64,000 nt of DNA from Oryzomonas sp. (GCA_031292255.1 JARLHN010000011.1:1-64000); one strand, 5' to 3'; numbered from the stretch's first letter, positions 1-8,429 are shown. Numbers and translations: made by a program. The notes: generated by a model from the letters alone, not told the origin.

Positions 1-10
1 AAGGAAAAAA

Positions 11-70
11 TGATGGCCGGTCGGCAGGGTACCCCCCTAAAGGGAGGAAACCCCGCCGATCCGGCCATCA
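11..70 (-). terminator. Long GC-rich hairpin, possible minus-strand terminator
   Basis: TGATGGCCGG (11-20) pairs with CCGGCCATCA (61-70). TCGGC/GCCGA and GGGT/ACCC extend the stem inward, and a small C-rich/G-rich hairpin sits in the loop. Six A residues at 5-10 become a T-run after the stem when read on the minus strand, which is the terminator pattern in that direction; the plus-strand side has only TCTTAATT. No minus-strand gene is visible immediately to its right, so it may be a relic or a structured RNA end. Confidence 0.45.
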
Positions 71-222
71 TCTTAATTCACTGTTGCTCGTTTTGAAAAT
101 GTGATATTGAGGGAATGTATTTGGAAGGCCCCGTGTTACTGTAACGGGGAGCGTTGACGGCTAATTTTAAAAACTTCAATAATTATACAGATGAGATATA
201 ATCTCAATTTTGATGGGTAACT

Positions 223-810
223 ATGAACCATATCAAAGCAATATTCATAAGATTTTTCTTAAGCATTTTTGTTGTGCTTCTTATCCTCATATCGCTTGTT
301 CAATATGCTGACACAAAGAAGCTAGACCTGAAGTTTTCTTTGCCCTTTTGCGGATCATTAGCTCTCTTAGGAGCAACAATTGCTGCAATATTCATTGGAA
401 CATTCAGAAAAATTGAATCCGAACCACCAAGAGTTCAGTTGTCAGAATACCTGCAAGTTGACAACAGAACTATTGAAGACGGTTTAGCGGCAATTAAGCG
501 CAAGAGGATAGTGTTGGTCACTATGTTTTGTATGTGGATACCTTATGGAATGCTGATAACGATTTTAAACTTTCCGGAGGCATTCATATTTGCCTACATG
601 GCTGGAATGGTAATAGTCGGTTTTATGCTTCAATTTGCAAAATGCCCTAGGTGTGGACATTATTTTCAGTTTAGAACATTCAAAGATGCTCAGAGCAGTG
701 ATAGGGATTGGGAAAGGATAAGTTTACTGTTTGGAGGCGGTTATCATAATACTTTTACAAAGAAGTGCCTTAATTGCGGTCTTAATTTAAAAGTTGAAAA
801 GAATATCTAA
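223..810 (+). CDS. Zinc-ribbon membrane protein, function unknown
   Basis: A 195-residue protein with hydrophobic segments near residues 8-26, 42-60, 96-113 and 118-136, so probably four membrane passes. The cytosolic tail carries CPRCGH near 142 and CLNCGLN near 186, two Cys-x2-Cys knuckles that together can bind one zinc ion. No family is recognised. The gene is AT-rich compared with the rest of the window. A small hairpin (GACCAA at 821-826 with TTGGTC at 845-850) follows the stop codon. It lies in an accessory patch with a toxin and an XRE regulator, which suggests acquisition rather than a core role; that is inference. Confidence 0.6.
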   Translation: MNHIKAIFIRFFLSIFVVLLILISLVQYADTKKLDLKFSLPFCGSLALLGATIAAIFIGTFRKIESEPPRVQLSEYLQVDNRTIEDGLAAIKRKRIVLVTMFCMWIPYGMLITILNFPEAFIFAYMAGMVIVGFMLQFAKCPRCGHYFQFRTFKDAQSSDRDWERISLLFGGGYHNTFTKKCLNCGLNLKVEKNI

Positions 811-926
811 CATCTGACTAGACCAATCGGCGATAAATCCGCCCTTGGTCGCCTCAAAACTTTACAGTGAAATATGCTCTTCCCAATGGTGCCCATATTT
901 GTCCGCGCTGGGGAGCCAAAAAATTC

Positions 927-960
927 AGGCACTTACAAGATTGTTTGTAGGTGCCTTTTT
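927..960 (+). terminator. Rho-independent terminator
   Basis: AGGCACTTACAA (927-938) pairs with TTGTAGGTGCCT (945-956, one G-T pair) around a short loop and runs into a T-tract. The only upstream plus-strand gene is the zinc-ribbon protein ending at 810. Confidence 0.7.
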
Positions 961-1321
961 CGTTGTGTATCCCCTGGTGTATCCTCTAAGGTGTTGGCTA
1001 GGTGTGAAACGTCATGAAATAATCGGCCACCTTTTTCCAGGGTAAGCCGGTTTTTTTGTTCCGGTAGAACGGGGAGGGATAACAGGTTTTGCTTCGGCTT
1101 GAAAACTTACCCCTGCCGTTCCGTGCAATACGGCCCCCGCAGCAAAGGAATCTTTTCCTGTAAACTTTTCTCAACAACTTCTCTTCGAAAAGTTTATATT
1201 TAGATTTTTTGACAGACGTTTCCAGACATTTTAGCACCATTCCCGTTCGTTCATGATGATGTTGGCGGCTCGGTTGGTGATAGGGATTGGCCTTCGGGTG
1301 TCAAGAGAAGCGATGGGAGAA

Positions 1322-1357
1322 TAACAAAAGCCCCGTGCCGGTCAGACACGAGGCTTT
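1322..1357 (-). terminator. Terminator for the PemK-like gene
   Basis: On the minus strand AAAGCC-CGTG pairs with CACG-GGCTTT and is followed by TTTTGTTAT. It lies about 120 bases after the stop of the minus-strand toxin gene, so it probably ends that transcript. Confidence 0.6.
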
Positions 1358-1376
1358 ATAACGGCACCCCCAGCCA

Positions 1377-1427
1377 GCTTGTAATCGCGGTTGCCGGGAG
1401 TGGCTCCCTTGCGGGAGTCTTACAAGC
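1377..1427 (-). repeat. Stem-loop in the 3' region of the toxin transcript
   Basis: GCTTGTAA (1377-1384) and TTACAAGC (1420-1427) are perfect inverted repeats. Inside them GGCTCCC (1402-1408) and GGGAGTC (1413-1419) form a second stem around a 4-base loop. It lies between the toxin stop codon and the terminator, so it would be part of the 3' untranslated RNA. Function unknown. Confidence 0.45.
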
Positions 1428-1474
1428 CCGATTCCCCCGAAGGAGAAGAGCGGGAACAAATATATTATCAACAA

Positions 1475-1900
1475 TCAAAGGACTGTTGTCAACCGGTATA
1501 ATCCAAGCGCCGCAAGGACCGATTTCTGAATTGCCTTGAAGTCTGACGGGGTTACGGTCCCAGAAGAATAAATCCGTTTTCCGGTGGCCGGGTCTTTCCC
1601 CATTTTAACCCGGTCCAACCGTTGAAGTGATACGGTCATGAGGATGTCACACTTTGCCCAAGTCTGCCGTGCTGCAAGCGTGGCGGGAAGGGAAGCTGGA
1701 TCAAGGCAATGGTGATGGGTTTCAACCGGCACCGGTGGCGTTGTGCTCAAGGGAACGACAATGCAGAGTTGAGTTTTCCGCCTGGGGCGGGGTGAAATTA
1801 CCACAACAGGCCGCCGCTTGATTATTTCAGGTGCTTTAAAGCCGGTGGAGAAGTCGCAGATTAGCACCGTGCCCGGCTGAGGGTGGAATGTAAGCGGCAT
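1475..1900 (-). CDS. PemK/MazF-type toxin-like protein
   Basis: A 141-residue protein of the PemK/MazF fold, whose characterised members are sequence-specific endoribonucleases. The N-terminal PGTVLICDF strand, KRRPVVVISPRPRR (near 28-41) and VVPLSTTPP (near 48-56) match the conserved core of the family. No small antitoxin gene precedes it on the minus strand: the 120 bases before the start contain no plausible frame with a ribosome binding site. It is therefore a solitary toxin-like gene, either counteracted from elsewhere or no longer toxic. A stem-loop and terminator follow it. Confidence 0.8.
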   Translation of the reverse strand: MPLTFHPQPGTVLICDFSTGFKAPEIIKRRPVVVISPRPRRKTQLCIVVPLSTTPPVPVETHHHCLDPASLPATLAARQTWAKCDILMTVSLQRLDRVKMGKDPATGKRIYSSGTVTPSDFKAIQKSVLAALGLYRLTTVL

Positions 1901-2188
1901 GTGTTGCCTTTCTCAACTTTCTGAAACGTCGGGAGAGAATAACCCGATTTGGTTCAACTTGCAATAGCGTCAAGAAAGGTCGATTTACCCTGAAAATATG
2001 GTGAGTCAGCTTCTTTATTGCGGAATGTAAAAGCCGGATTCCCTGTCATGGGTTCCCGGTTTCATTTCTTCATATCGGGGATGAGGGAATCCATAGGGGG
2101 TCGGCGGGGATGCTGGCGAAGATTGTTCTTATTCTCCCGAATAATACGATGTTATGTGAATCAAAATAAAAATAAAAGGATAATAAAA

Positions 2189-2488
2189 ATGGACAAGCCT
2201 ATTGATTTTGATACAACGCGTAATGGTTTCAATTCTGGCGAAATTTTCACATGGCCTAATGCCAATCTTGAACGTGCATCGCGAGGGCTAGCTACCACTC
2301 CAATCATAAACGACAATATAAAACATCAAGCAATAATCATGGCTGATGCCATTCATACAATACTTTTGAATCGGCTTCTTGATGGGCAAGAAGAAAGAAA
2401 CAAGAAAACACAATTTTGGTTCATGGTAGTTGCATGCGCTGCATTAATATCTTCAATAGCTCAGATAGTTGTAGCCATAGTGAAATAG
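2189..2488 (+). CDS. Small C-terminally anchored membrane protein, unknown
   Basis: A 99-residue protein. The ATG at 2189 has AAAGGA about eight bases upstream; the open frame extends upstream to 2018, but that part is basic and lacks a ribosome binding site. Residues about 75-96 (FWFMVVACAALISSIAQIVV) form a single membrane segment at the C-terminus, after a polar region with a basic, glutamate-rich patch (QEERNKK). No family is recognised. It is AT-rich and fits the surrounding accessory stretch. Confidence 0.5.
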   Translation: MDKPIDFDTTRNGFNSGEIFTWPNANLERASRGLATTPIINDNIKHQAIIMADAIHTILLNRLLDGQEERNKKTQFWFMVVACAALISSIAQIVVAIVK

Positions 2489-2555
2489 GCGTAACAATTA
2501 GCCAAATCAGGAAGATGCACCGGGCCAGAAACCCGCCCGGTGATCTCCCAGCCCA

Positions 2556-2894
2556 TTACTTTACCAGCGACTTGACCACCTTGTAAACCAATCGCAGCTT
2601 GTCCTGATTCAAACCGTCCAGCAGTTCTTCAATCTGCTTTTTATCCATCTCATTTGCTTCAAGATGCGAGAAATCAAAAAGGTCTTTAAGCTCCACCTGA
2701 AGCACCGTTGCAATCCCTTCCAGTGTCTCCAAAGATGAAAATGATTTTCCCAACTCAATGCGACTCAAATGTTTCGGGTCAATCCCGATACGTTCTGAAA
2801 GCTGATCTTGTGACAGGTTTGCCGCTCTTTGGATCCGAACAAATTTGTCTGCGCTTCGCCTCCGTACAGGGATGAGAGAGTCAAAATTCAACAT
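2556..2894 (-). CDS. XRE-family HTH transcriptional regulator
   Basis: A 112-residue DNA-binding protein with a Cro/C1-type helix-turn-helix at residues about 13-70 (LSQDQLSERIGIDPKHLSRIE is the helix-turn-helix core) and an acidic C-terminal helix ending KVVKSLVK. The start at 2894 is chosen because the additional 18 residues upstream are a hydrophobic, AT-driven extension; neither start has a strong ribosome binding site. It diverges from the lipoprotein gene at 3175 across an AT-rich gap and may autoregulate there. The ligand is unknown. Confidence 0.75.
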   Translation of the reverse strand: MLNFDSLIPVRRRSADKFVRIQRAANLSQDQLSERIGIDPKHLSRIELGKSFSSLETLEGIATVLQVELKDLFDFSHLEANEMDKKQIEELLDGLNQDKLRLVYKVVKSLVK

Positions 2895-2978
2895 GCCATA
2901 GGATGTCAAATAAAAATAAAAAAATTTGATAAAATGCAAAAAAATCAAAGTTATTTCTTTTATACTTATAAAAAAGAG

Positions 2979-3006
2979 TTGACTTTAACCTCAAAAACCA
3001 TATATT
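2979..3006 (+). promoter_or_regulatory. Possible sigma-70 promoter
   Basis: TTGACT (2979-2984), a 16-base spacer and TATATT (3001-3006) lie in the AT-rich gap before the lipoprotein gene, giving a leader of about 160 bases. The match is reasonable, but AT-rich DNA produces such matches by chance. Confidence 0.35.
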
Positions 3007-3174
3007 CACAAAACACAAAAGCTGTTTTATTTATCTCGTTACCATGTTGTAACAAATGGCATTTAAGTCAATAAAATAGGGTCTTATGTTGGTTTGATTA
3101 AAGCTTTTTCCTTTGTCATAACAACAAAAGCGGTATCAAGAACGGTTGCTTGAATTTCATTTATGGAGATATCT

Positions 3175-4176
3175 ATGCATTGTTATAAAACGCCATTCCT
3201 ATTATTTCTTCTGTTTCTTACCGCTTGCGCAGCCCACCATGGCGACGCGACGTCCAGCGACGACTACGTGGAGATTTCAAATCCGTTTTATACGTCGTCC
3301 CCGAATGCCCCGGCAACTATCTGGGTGCCACGCTCTTCTGTGGATTCGGGGGTGCCACGCGCCACCGAACTTGTGAAAAAGGGCGTTGAAAAGGTGTCAG
3401 AGGCGATGAGCAACTCCAAGCCTGCTTCCGGCGAATCAGCCGTTACGGCGCCGGCGACCCAGGCTCTGCCCGTTCCGGTCCCTGTTTCCGCGCAACCTTT
3501 ACCGGCAACCGTTCCACTCAAGAGCCGTATGGCGGTGCTCGAAGCCAAGGATAACGGCTTGATTCTACCGCTCAGCAACAAACTGGAGCATTTTGGGGCC
3601 GGTATTCTCCTTGATCACCAACAACCTTCCTTTTTGGCCAAGTATTCAGATCTTTCAAATATGGCCGATTGGCCTGCCGTCAGCGTGCGCTTGCAACAGG
3701 AATTCGGCACCACCGTATCGGTCTTTGTCTGGGTTCCCGACCAGGTCGCACCGGGAAAAACCATACTGGGAACCGTCTATGACGGCCTTAGCGGAGGAGT
3801 CGTGAAAACGGTTGTGGCCCAGATACCATCGTATGCTCCAACCGATCCTGCGGCTCGAAACGCCGCCCTGGATGTCGCGCTGGACGAGTTGGCGGGAAAG
3901 CTGAAAGCGGTCTCGGCGTTGCTTCCCTGGTATGGAAAGGTTGTCGCCGTGGGAAATGGACGAGTGTACGTAAACGCGGGCAGTGAGGCCGGACTCAGGG
4001 TTGGACAGGTGCTGAAGGTGTACCGTGGCGGCAAGGCGGTGCCCGGCGTGGGGTTTGTGCCCGGCGAACAGGTCGCTACCGTTGAGATAAGAGGATTTGC
4101 CGGCGTCAACGGCGCATATGGAGTGATCAAAGATGGCAAAGGGGTCCAGGCGGAAGACATGATTGCTGTCGAGTAG
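3175..4176 (+). CDS. Envelope lipoprotein with FlgT-like C-terminal domain
   Basis: A 333-residue predicted lipoprotein. The ATG at 3175 has GGAG six bases upstream; the ATG at 3163 would place that site inside the gene. The signal peptide ends in the lipobox LTAC about residue 18. A Pro/Ala-rich linker (about 85-110) leads to a globular part. The C-terminal region (WYGKVVAVGNGRVYVNAG, then AGLRVGQVLKVYR) resembles the FlgT C-terminal beta domain found in envelope-associated proteins. It may be co-transcribed with the porin 130 bases downstream. The exact role is unknown; an assembly or outer-membrane function is inference. Confidence 0.65.
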   Translation: MHCYKTPFLLFLLFLTACAAHHGDATSSDDYVEISNPFYTSSPNAPATIWVPRSSVDSGVPRATELVKKGVEKVSEAMSNSKPASGESAVTAPATQALPVPVPVSAQPLPATVPLKSRMAVLEAKDNGLILPLSNKLEHFGAGILLDHQQPSFLAKYSDLSNMADWPAVSVRLQQEFGTTVSVFVWVPDQVAPGKTILGTVYDGLSGGVVKTVVAQIPSYAPTDPAARNAALDVALDELAGKLKAVSALLPWYGKVVAVGNGRVYVNAGSEAGLRVGQVLKVYRGGKAVPGVGFVPGEQVATVEIRGFAGVNGAYGVIKDGKGVQAEDMIAVE

Positions 4177-4307
4177 CCGCCAATGGCAGTTGGCCGTGTG
4201 ATTCCGGCATAATTTCATCCTAAAGCAAAGGAGGTGAGTCCCCGGCTGAATCAACCGAGAAAAAAATTCGAAAACCATGTGCTTTTAAAATCGGGAGGAG
4301 ACAAAGA

Positions 4308-5708
4308 ATGAAAAAACTTATGAGTCTTATGGCAGTAGTCTCATTGTTTGCCGCAACTACCGCATTGGCTGATGAGCCTGTTCAGGTTTCAAATGTTTTC
4401 AGCAAGTACAAACTTACCATCGGCGGTTATGTAAAGCTTGATTACGTCTATAACTCCAATCAGCAGCAGCCATCGAACTATTTCAACCTGGTTACCCCTG
4501 ATAATGGCGGAATTTCCCCTAAAGGCGCGGCCGGCGATTCATCGACGATGGGTGTCGAGCAGACCCGCTTATGGTTCAAGGTTGACGGCCCCGGTATCTT
4601 GGGCGGGAAGTCAACGGCTCTTATTGAAGGCGACTTTTTCGCAGTCCCCAACGTAGTCGAGAGCAGCCCGGGCTTCCGTCTCCGCCAGGCGTATGGCGCC
4701 TTGGACTGGGATAACGGCCAACTCCTGTTTGGGCAGACCTGGGAGCTTTTCGGCGGCATGCTCGCCAACACGGTGGATATGCGTTCTGGCGAAGGAATGG
4801 GCACCCCCTGGAACCGCGAGCCGATGATCAAAGCGACCTACAATCAGAAATTTGACGCCGACAACTCGCTGTCCTATGTGGGTGCGATCGTGATGCCGCA
4901 ACAGACCGGCGATAACAGCGCTATCATGGCAAACAGCGGTACCGCAGGTATTTTGGGGACCAACTGGAGCACGCTTGGTGGGTTAGGTATTACGCAAGCC
5001 CCGGTTAACACAAACGTGCCGAACTTTGAAGGACAACTGACCTTCAAGAGCAAATCCCTTGGATATGCACCTGGCTACCTTGGCGCCATGAAAGAGTTTA
5101 ACCTCATGGCTTTTGGCCTTTACGGCCATGCTCGCTATGATTACACCGGTTTAGGTGGTAAAATTGACGGCGAAGACAGCTACGGCTACGGCCTGTATGC
5201 CTTTGTGCCGATTCTGCCGTCAAAGGACATCAAGAACCGCGCCAATACTGCGTCTTTTGAAGCTCAGATCTATGAAGCGAGCAACATGGTCTGGAACGGC
5301 GGAACCGCCGCACCCTTTACCCAGGTCGGCGCCGGCCAGATTTATGGAAACAATGTTGCGAACGCATCTGCCATCACTCCAATGAAAGACCTCGGCATAG
5401 CAGCGCAACTTATCTATTACCCGACCCAACAGATGGGCCTGACAGTTGGTTTTACCGACCGTATTGCTGCAAATAGGAGTTCTGATTTTGCCAACGTTAG
5501 TGGTGCCAATGTCCTGAGTAATGGTAATTACAATAAATCGGATTCCATGATCTATACCAACATCGCATATGACATAAATGCAGCCGTACGTGTAGCCGCC
5601 GAATATCAGAATGTCATGACGACCTACGGAAAAGGTGGAACATCCACTGGTGCCAATACGACAGGTGTTGACAACATTGGCCGCTTCAGCATGTATTATT
5701 TCTTCTAA
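4308..5708 (+). CDS. Outer-membrane porin (DcaP-like)
   Basis: A 466-residue protein with a cleavable signal peptide (MKKLMSLMAVVSLFAATTALA) and GGGAGG eight bases before the ATG. The mature part begins with a KLTIGGYVKLDYVYN strand and shows alternating aromatic/polar beta strands throughout, ending in Phe (MYYFF), the typical C-terminal signal for BAM-assembled barrels. The overall pattern fits the trimeric DcaP-type porins, which pass small anionic solutes; substrate specificity cannot be read here. It is followed by a strong terminator. Confidence 0.8.
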   Translation: MKKLMSLMAVVSLFAATTALADEPVQVSNVFSKYKLTIGGYVKLDYVYNSNQQQPSNYFNLVTPDNGGISPKGAAGDSSTMGVEQTRLWFKVDGPGILGGKSTALIEGDFFAVPNVVESSPGFRLRQAYGALDWDNGQLLFGQTWELFGGMLANTVDMRSGEGMGTPWNREPMIKATYNQKFDADNSLSYVGAIVMPQQTGDNSAIMANSGTAGILGTNWSTLGGLGITQAPVNTNVPNFEGQLTFKSKSLGYAPGYLGAMKEFNLMAFGLYGHARYDYTGLGGKIDGEDSYGYGLYAFVPILPSKDIKNRANTASFEAQIYEASNMVWNGGTAAPFTQVGAGQIYGNNVANASAITPMKDLGIAAQLIYYPTQQMGLTVGFTDRIAANRSSDFANVSGANVLSNGNYNKSDSMIYTNIAYDINAAVRVAAEYQNVMTTYGKGGTSTGANTTGVDNIGRFSMYYFF

Positions 5709-5778
5709 TATCATTTAGGTTGCAGCACCAAACCGAGCTTATCCAGGCTCACAACAACGTGAGCCTCCTTCATGTTAT

Positions 5779-5804
5779 CGGGGGGAGAAATCCCCCCGTT
5801 TTTT
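5779..5804 (+). terminator. Porin terminator
   Basis: CGGGGGG (5779-5785), six-base loop, CCCCCCG (5792-5798), then six T residues. It lies 70 bases after the porin stop codon. Confidence 0.9.
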
Positions 5805-5876
5805 CTTTAGACGACCTGTCACTCGATACAGCCTGGTCATGCCCCCTTTAATGTCGCACTACTATCAAAGATAGCA

Positions 5877-6101
5877 ATGAACCAGATGCTTTTATTTTCC
5901 CGGCCTGGCTATATCCGCGCATTGCGCAATGTGCTCGAATGCGCTGCCGTCATGGGTTGCGCTAAGTTGATTCGTCCGGAGCATGTGCGTTTTACCGCTG
6001 CCGGCGGTCAAGCCGGCGATACTGGAAACGATGCCATGGACTTCCGCGTTGGCATCCCCACCCACGAATTTTATCGATGCAATCCTCAAGCACGCCTTTG
6101 A
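5877..6101 (+). pseudogene. Remnant of a sigma-54 activator (NtrC family)
   Basis: The frame reads SRPGYIRALRNVLECAAVMG followed by LIRPEHV, recognisably the end of the AAA+ domain of NtrC-type activators (usual form WPGN-[IV]-REL-x-NV-[IL]-ER). The conserved WPGN is changed to SRPGY, the nucleotide-binding part of the AAA+ domain is absent upstream, and no Fis-type helix-turn-helix follows. No ribosome binding site precedes the ATG. It is best read as a decayed 3' fragment. Its location beside TGTCC-N7-GGACA dyads suggests that the dyads were, or are, binding sites of this or a related activator. Confidence 0.6.
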
Positions 6102-6202
6102 ATGCTCTCTCCACCCCTTTGCGGGAACAAATCCAATGCCGCTACACTTCTCAAGACAAACCGCGAAATGTTCCATCGCCAACCCAATTGTCCCCTGTCG
6201 GA

Positions 6203-6231
6203 ACACAATGTCCCGATTGGGGACATTGTGT
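6203..6231. promoter_or_regulatory. Perfect 12-bp dyad (activator site)
   Basis: ACACAATGTCCC (6203-6214) and GGGACATTGTGT (6220-6231) are perfect inverted repeats around GATTG. The core TGTCC-N7-GGACA recurs at 6330-6346, and an imperfect version (TGTCC-N6-GGAACA) sits at 6189-6205. There is no T-tract, so a terminator is unlikely. The position, about 75 bases upstream of a sigma-54-like -12 box, suits an enhancer-binding protein. Confidence 0.65.
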
Positions 6232-6276
6232 GAGGAGCAAAATTACCCAACTTGTTTAAATTACGTTAATTAGCGG

Positions 6277-6295
6277 TTTGGCATATTTCCTGTAA
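6277..6295 (+). promoter_or_regulatory. Weak sigma-54-like promoter
   Basis: TTTGGCA carries the -24 GG (6280-6281). Ten bases later GT (6292-6293) stands where the consensus has GC. The spacing is right, but the -12 element is imperfect. If used, it would give a leader of about 300 bases to the HDOD-GGDEF gene. Confidence 0.35.
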
Positions 6296-6329
6296 TTATT
6301 ACGTCAAGATCCCCTGTTTTCGAGCTAAC

Positions 6330-6346
6330 TGTCCCGTTTATGGACA
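6330..6346. promoter_or_regulatory. Second TGTCC-N7-GGACA dyad
   Basis: TGTCC (6330-6334) and GGACA (6342-6346) have the same 7-base spacing as the site centred at 6217. The centres are 121 bases apart. The remaining gap to 6600 shows no gene. Confidence 0.5.
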
Positions 6347-6600
6347 CATGATGAAAGGGGCATGATATGCCACGGGATTCGGTGTGGGCGAGTCATTGCC
6401 GATGCCGTCACACGGGCATGATCCGGATGCCGTGATTGTTGTCGAGGATGTTGGTGTTGTGGATGTGTAGCGTGACTGATAATGCCGGTTGCGTCATACG
6501 CAATAGTATGATCGGACTTTCCGGATACAGGATAGCTCAATGAGGAGAAGGGCCTATTGAAAACGCCTCCGTATTCCCGAATTGATCGAAGGAGAAAAAA

Positions 6601-8148
6601 GTGAGTCCGGTTAATGATTTTTTGTCAGGTAAAATCTACCTGCCATCTCCTCCAGCAATTGCCATCAAGATTCTTGAAACAGCGCGGGAGGACAATTTTA
6701 CCTTCAAAGCCCTTGCCGATGTCATTGAGTCAGACCCGGCATTGGCGGCAAGGGTCCTGAAAGCCGCCAATTCTCCTTATTACAACCTGGCCTGCAAGGT
6801 AACCAGCATTGAAAAGTCCTTGGCCATCCTTGGGACGCATGCGGTAAAGAATATCGCCCTTTCATTCGTTATTTGTTCCGAGCTTAAGAGAGAACCTTAC
6901 GAAGCCTTTGACGCCTCCAACTTCTGGCGGCATGCCTTGTCATCGGCTGTTGCCGCGGAATTGATCGCCACATTGGTTCGCGCCCCCGGTAAAGACCTCT
7001 TCATCATCGCGTTGTTGCAGGATATCGGAATATTGGTGATGCATGGTTACCGGCCCAGATACTACCAACGGGTATTCAATTATAAAGATGAAAGCCAACT
7101 GACGTTACCGGAAATAGAAAGAATGATTTTTGGGTGCGACCATCAGGAGGTTGGAGCTGAATTGCTCAAGAAGTGGCTGCTTCCGGAAGAGATCTATGAA
7201 CCGATACGTTATCACCACCAGGAAACGGTACCTCCCGCCAAATACCGGATTACGACCGCTCTTTTGTCTATCGCCAGGGACCTTTCCTCCTTCTACAACG
7301 GGTCCGAGGACGTGGACAAGATCAGGCGGATAAAATCCATTCTCGACACGGATTTTGGGATTCACGGCACTGCCGTAGATACGTTGATCGAGTCCGTTGC
7401 CGATTCAACCCTTGAACTGTTCTCGGTATTTGAGATAACTCCCGGTACCATCCGGCCGTTCTCCCAGATACTACAAGAAGCAAATGCCGGGCTCAGCGAG
7501 TTGTACGACTCATATGAACTTCAGATTATCGAACTGAAACAGGCGAAAGAGAAGCTGAAAAAAAAGACCGAAGAGCTCGAAAGAGCAAATGCAAGGCTTC
7601 ATGAACTTGCCTCCCGGGACGGCCTGACGGGAGTCTTGAATTATCGATCGTTCCAAGAGGCCATGGATCGGGAGATAATCAGATCCCGCAGATATGGCAA
7701 GGAATTTTCACTGATCTCATTCGATGTGGACGACTTCAAAAGGATCAATACGGATTATGGTCACCCTGCCGGTGATCTTGTGCTGATCGAAATTTGCAAG
7801 GTCGTCGGCAGAACCATCCGGACTACCGACTGTTTTGCCCGATGCGGTGGGGACGAGTTTTCCGTGATAATGCCGGAAACTGCCTCAGACATGGCTCAGG
7901 TTGTTGCCGAACATCTGAGGAGTTGCGTGAATGACCTGGCCATCCAGGTGGATCATGCAACAATCCGGGCAAAGATAAGCATAGGCGTAGCCAGCTACGA
8001 CCCAACAGACGCGACCATGGACAAGAAAAGACTCATCCTGATGGCAGACAGGGCGCAAGCGCAGGCAAAAAGCAGCGGTAAAAACCGGATTTCGCTTTGC
8101 ACTTCAACGGCAATGTCAGGGCAAACGAGTCGTGTCACGTGCGGTTAG
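6601..8148 (+). CDS. HDOD-GGDEF diguanylate cyclase
   Basis: A 515-residue cytoplasmic protein starting at GTG with AAGGAG eight bases upstream. Residues about 10-215 form an HDOD domain, a degenerate HD domain used in signalling. Residues 305-337 are a charged coiled coil, and 340-500 a GGDEF domain that makes cyclic di-GMP from two GTP. The active site GGDEF (416-420) is intact, and RTTD (407-410), five residues before it, is the product-inhibition I-site, so activity should be feedback-controlled. The last five residues (RVTCG) and the stop codon are encoded by the end of a repeat element starting at 8132, so the original C-terminus was replaced. PilZ and CheX genes follow downstream. Confidence 0.9.
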   Translation: MSPVNDFLSGKIYLPSPPAIAIKILETAREDNFTFKALADVIESDPALAARVLKAANSPYYNLACKVTSIEKSLAILGTHAVKNIALSFVICSELKREPYEAFDASNFWRHALSSAVAAELIATLVRAPGKDLFIIALLQDIGILVMHGYRPRYYQRVFNYKDESQLTLPEIERMIFGCDHQEVGAELLKKWLLPEEIYEPIRYHHQETVPPAKYRITTALLSIARDLSSFYNGSEDVDKIRRIKSILDTDFGIHGTAVDTLIESVADSTLELFSVFEITPGTIRPFSQILQEANAGLSELYDSYELQIIELKQAKEKLKKKTEELERANARLHELASRDGLTGVLNYRSFQEAMDREIIRSRRYGKEFSLISFDVDDFKRINTDYGHPAGDLVLIEICKVVGRTIRTTDCFARCGGDEFSVIMPETASDMAQVVAEHLRSCVNDLAIQVDHATIRAKISIGVASYDPTDATMDKKRLILMADRAQAQAKSSGKNRISLCTSTAMSGQTSRVTCG

Positions 8149-8263
8149 TCCCTACTCGTAATTCCGGCTCCTTGATGCTGGCCCTGCTGCACCTGCGTCG
8201 CCGCGCCCTGGCACCAGCCAAATAGCAAAGGAATCACTTCACACGACCAACCGCGGGGGACAC
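8132..8263. repeat. MITE-like element, copy A
   Basis: A 132-base element with imperfect 18-base terminal inverted repeats: GTGTCACGTGCGGTTAGT (8132-8149) and ACCAACCGCGGGGGACAC (8246-8263). The interior (ACTCGTAATTCCGGCTC, then GCGTCGCCG and CTTCACACGAC) matches the reverse complement of the element at 40934-41092. The left end contains the stop codon of the HDOD-GGDEF gene. No coding capacity. Confidence 0.75.
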
Positions 8264-8429
8264 CAGGGAGAGTCCAGCCCGACATGTCTGCCGGTAATCG
8301 GTGAATGTGGTCTGGTAGAGAGCATTCCTTCCGGGATTACAGACGAAACTAACCGTCTTGGCATCGATATTTACCGTTTAGTCTGTCTTGAGTCGGCGTG
8401 TTGAATAAATTTTTGGAAGAAAAGATGCT
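8264..8429. other. Gap before the PilZ gene
   Basis: This 166-base stretch has an imperfect inverted repeat (ACTAACCG near 8349 and CGGTTTAGT-like sequence near 8373) and no gene. No clear promoter was identified. Confidence 0.4.

Larger units (their letters stand above)
811..1474. other. Intergenic stretch with hairpins, no convincing gene
   Basis: This 660-base stretch contains a hairpin at 821-850, a plus-strand terminator at 927-960, a minus-strand terminator at 1322-1357 and a stem at 1377-1427. GTGTATCC occurs twice close together at 965-980. Open frames here (for example minus 998-1240) have no ribosome binding site and no recognisable domain, and look like chance or decayed sequence. 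Confidence 0.5.

Noticed and set aside
895..945. CGCTGGGGAGCCA followed by a hairpin, resembling a tRNA 3' end and integration site
   Set aside because: No tRNA body or TPsiC arm can be folded upstream, and no integrase follows; likely chance.
998..1240. Minus-strand 80-codon frame ending NKKTGLPWKKVADYF-like
   Set aside because: It crosses several hairpins, has no ribosome binding site and no recognised domain; treated as non-coding or decayed.
8349..8385. Possible third partial copy of the MITE-like end (ACTAACCG near 8349)
   Set aside because: Only eight bases match, not enough to separate from chance.
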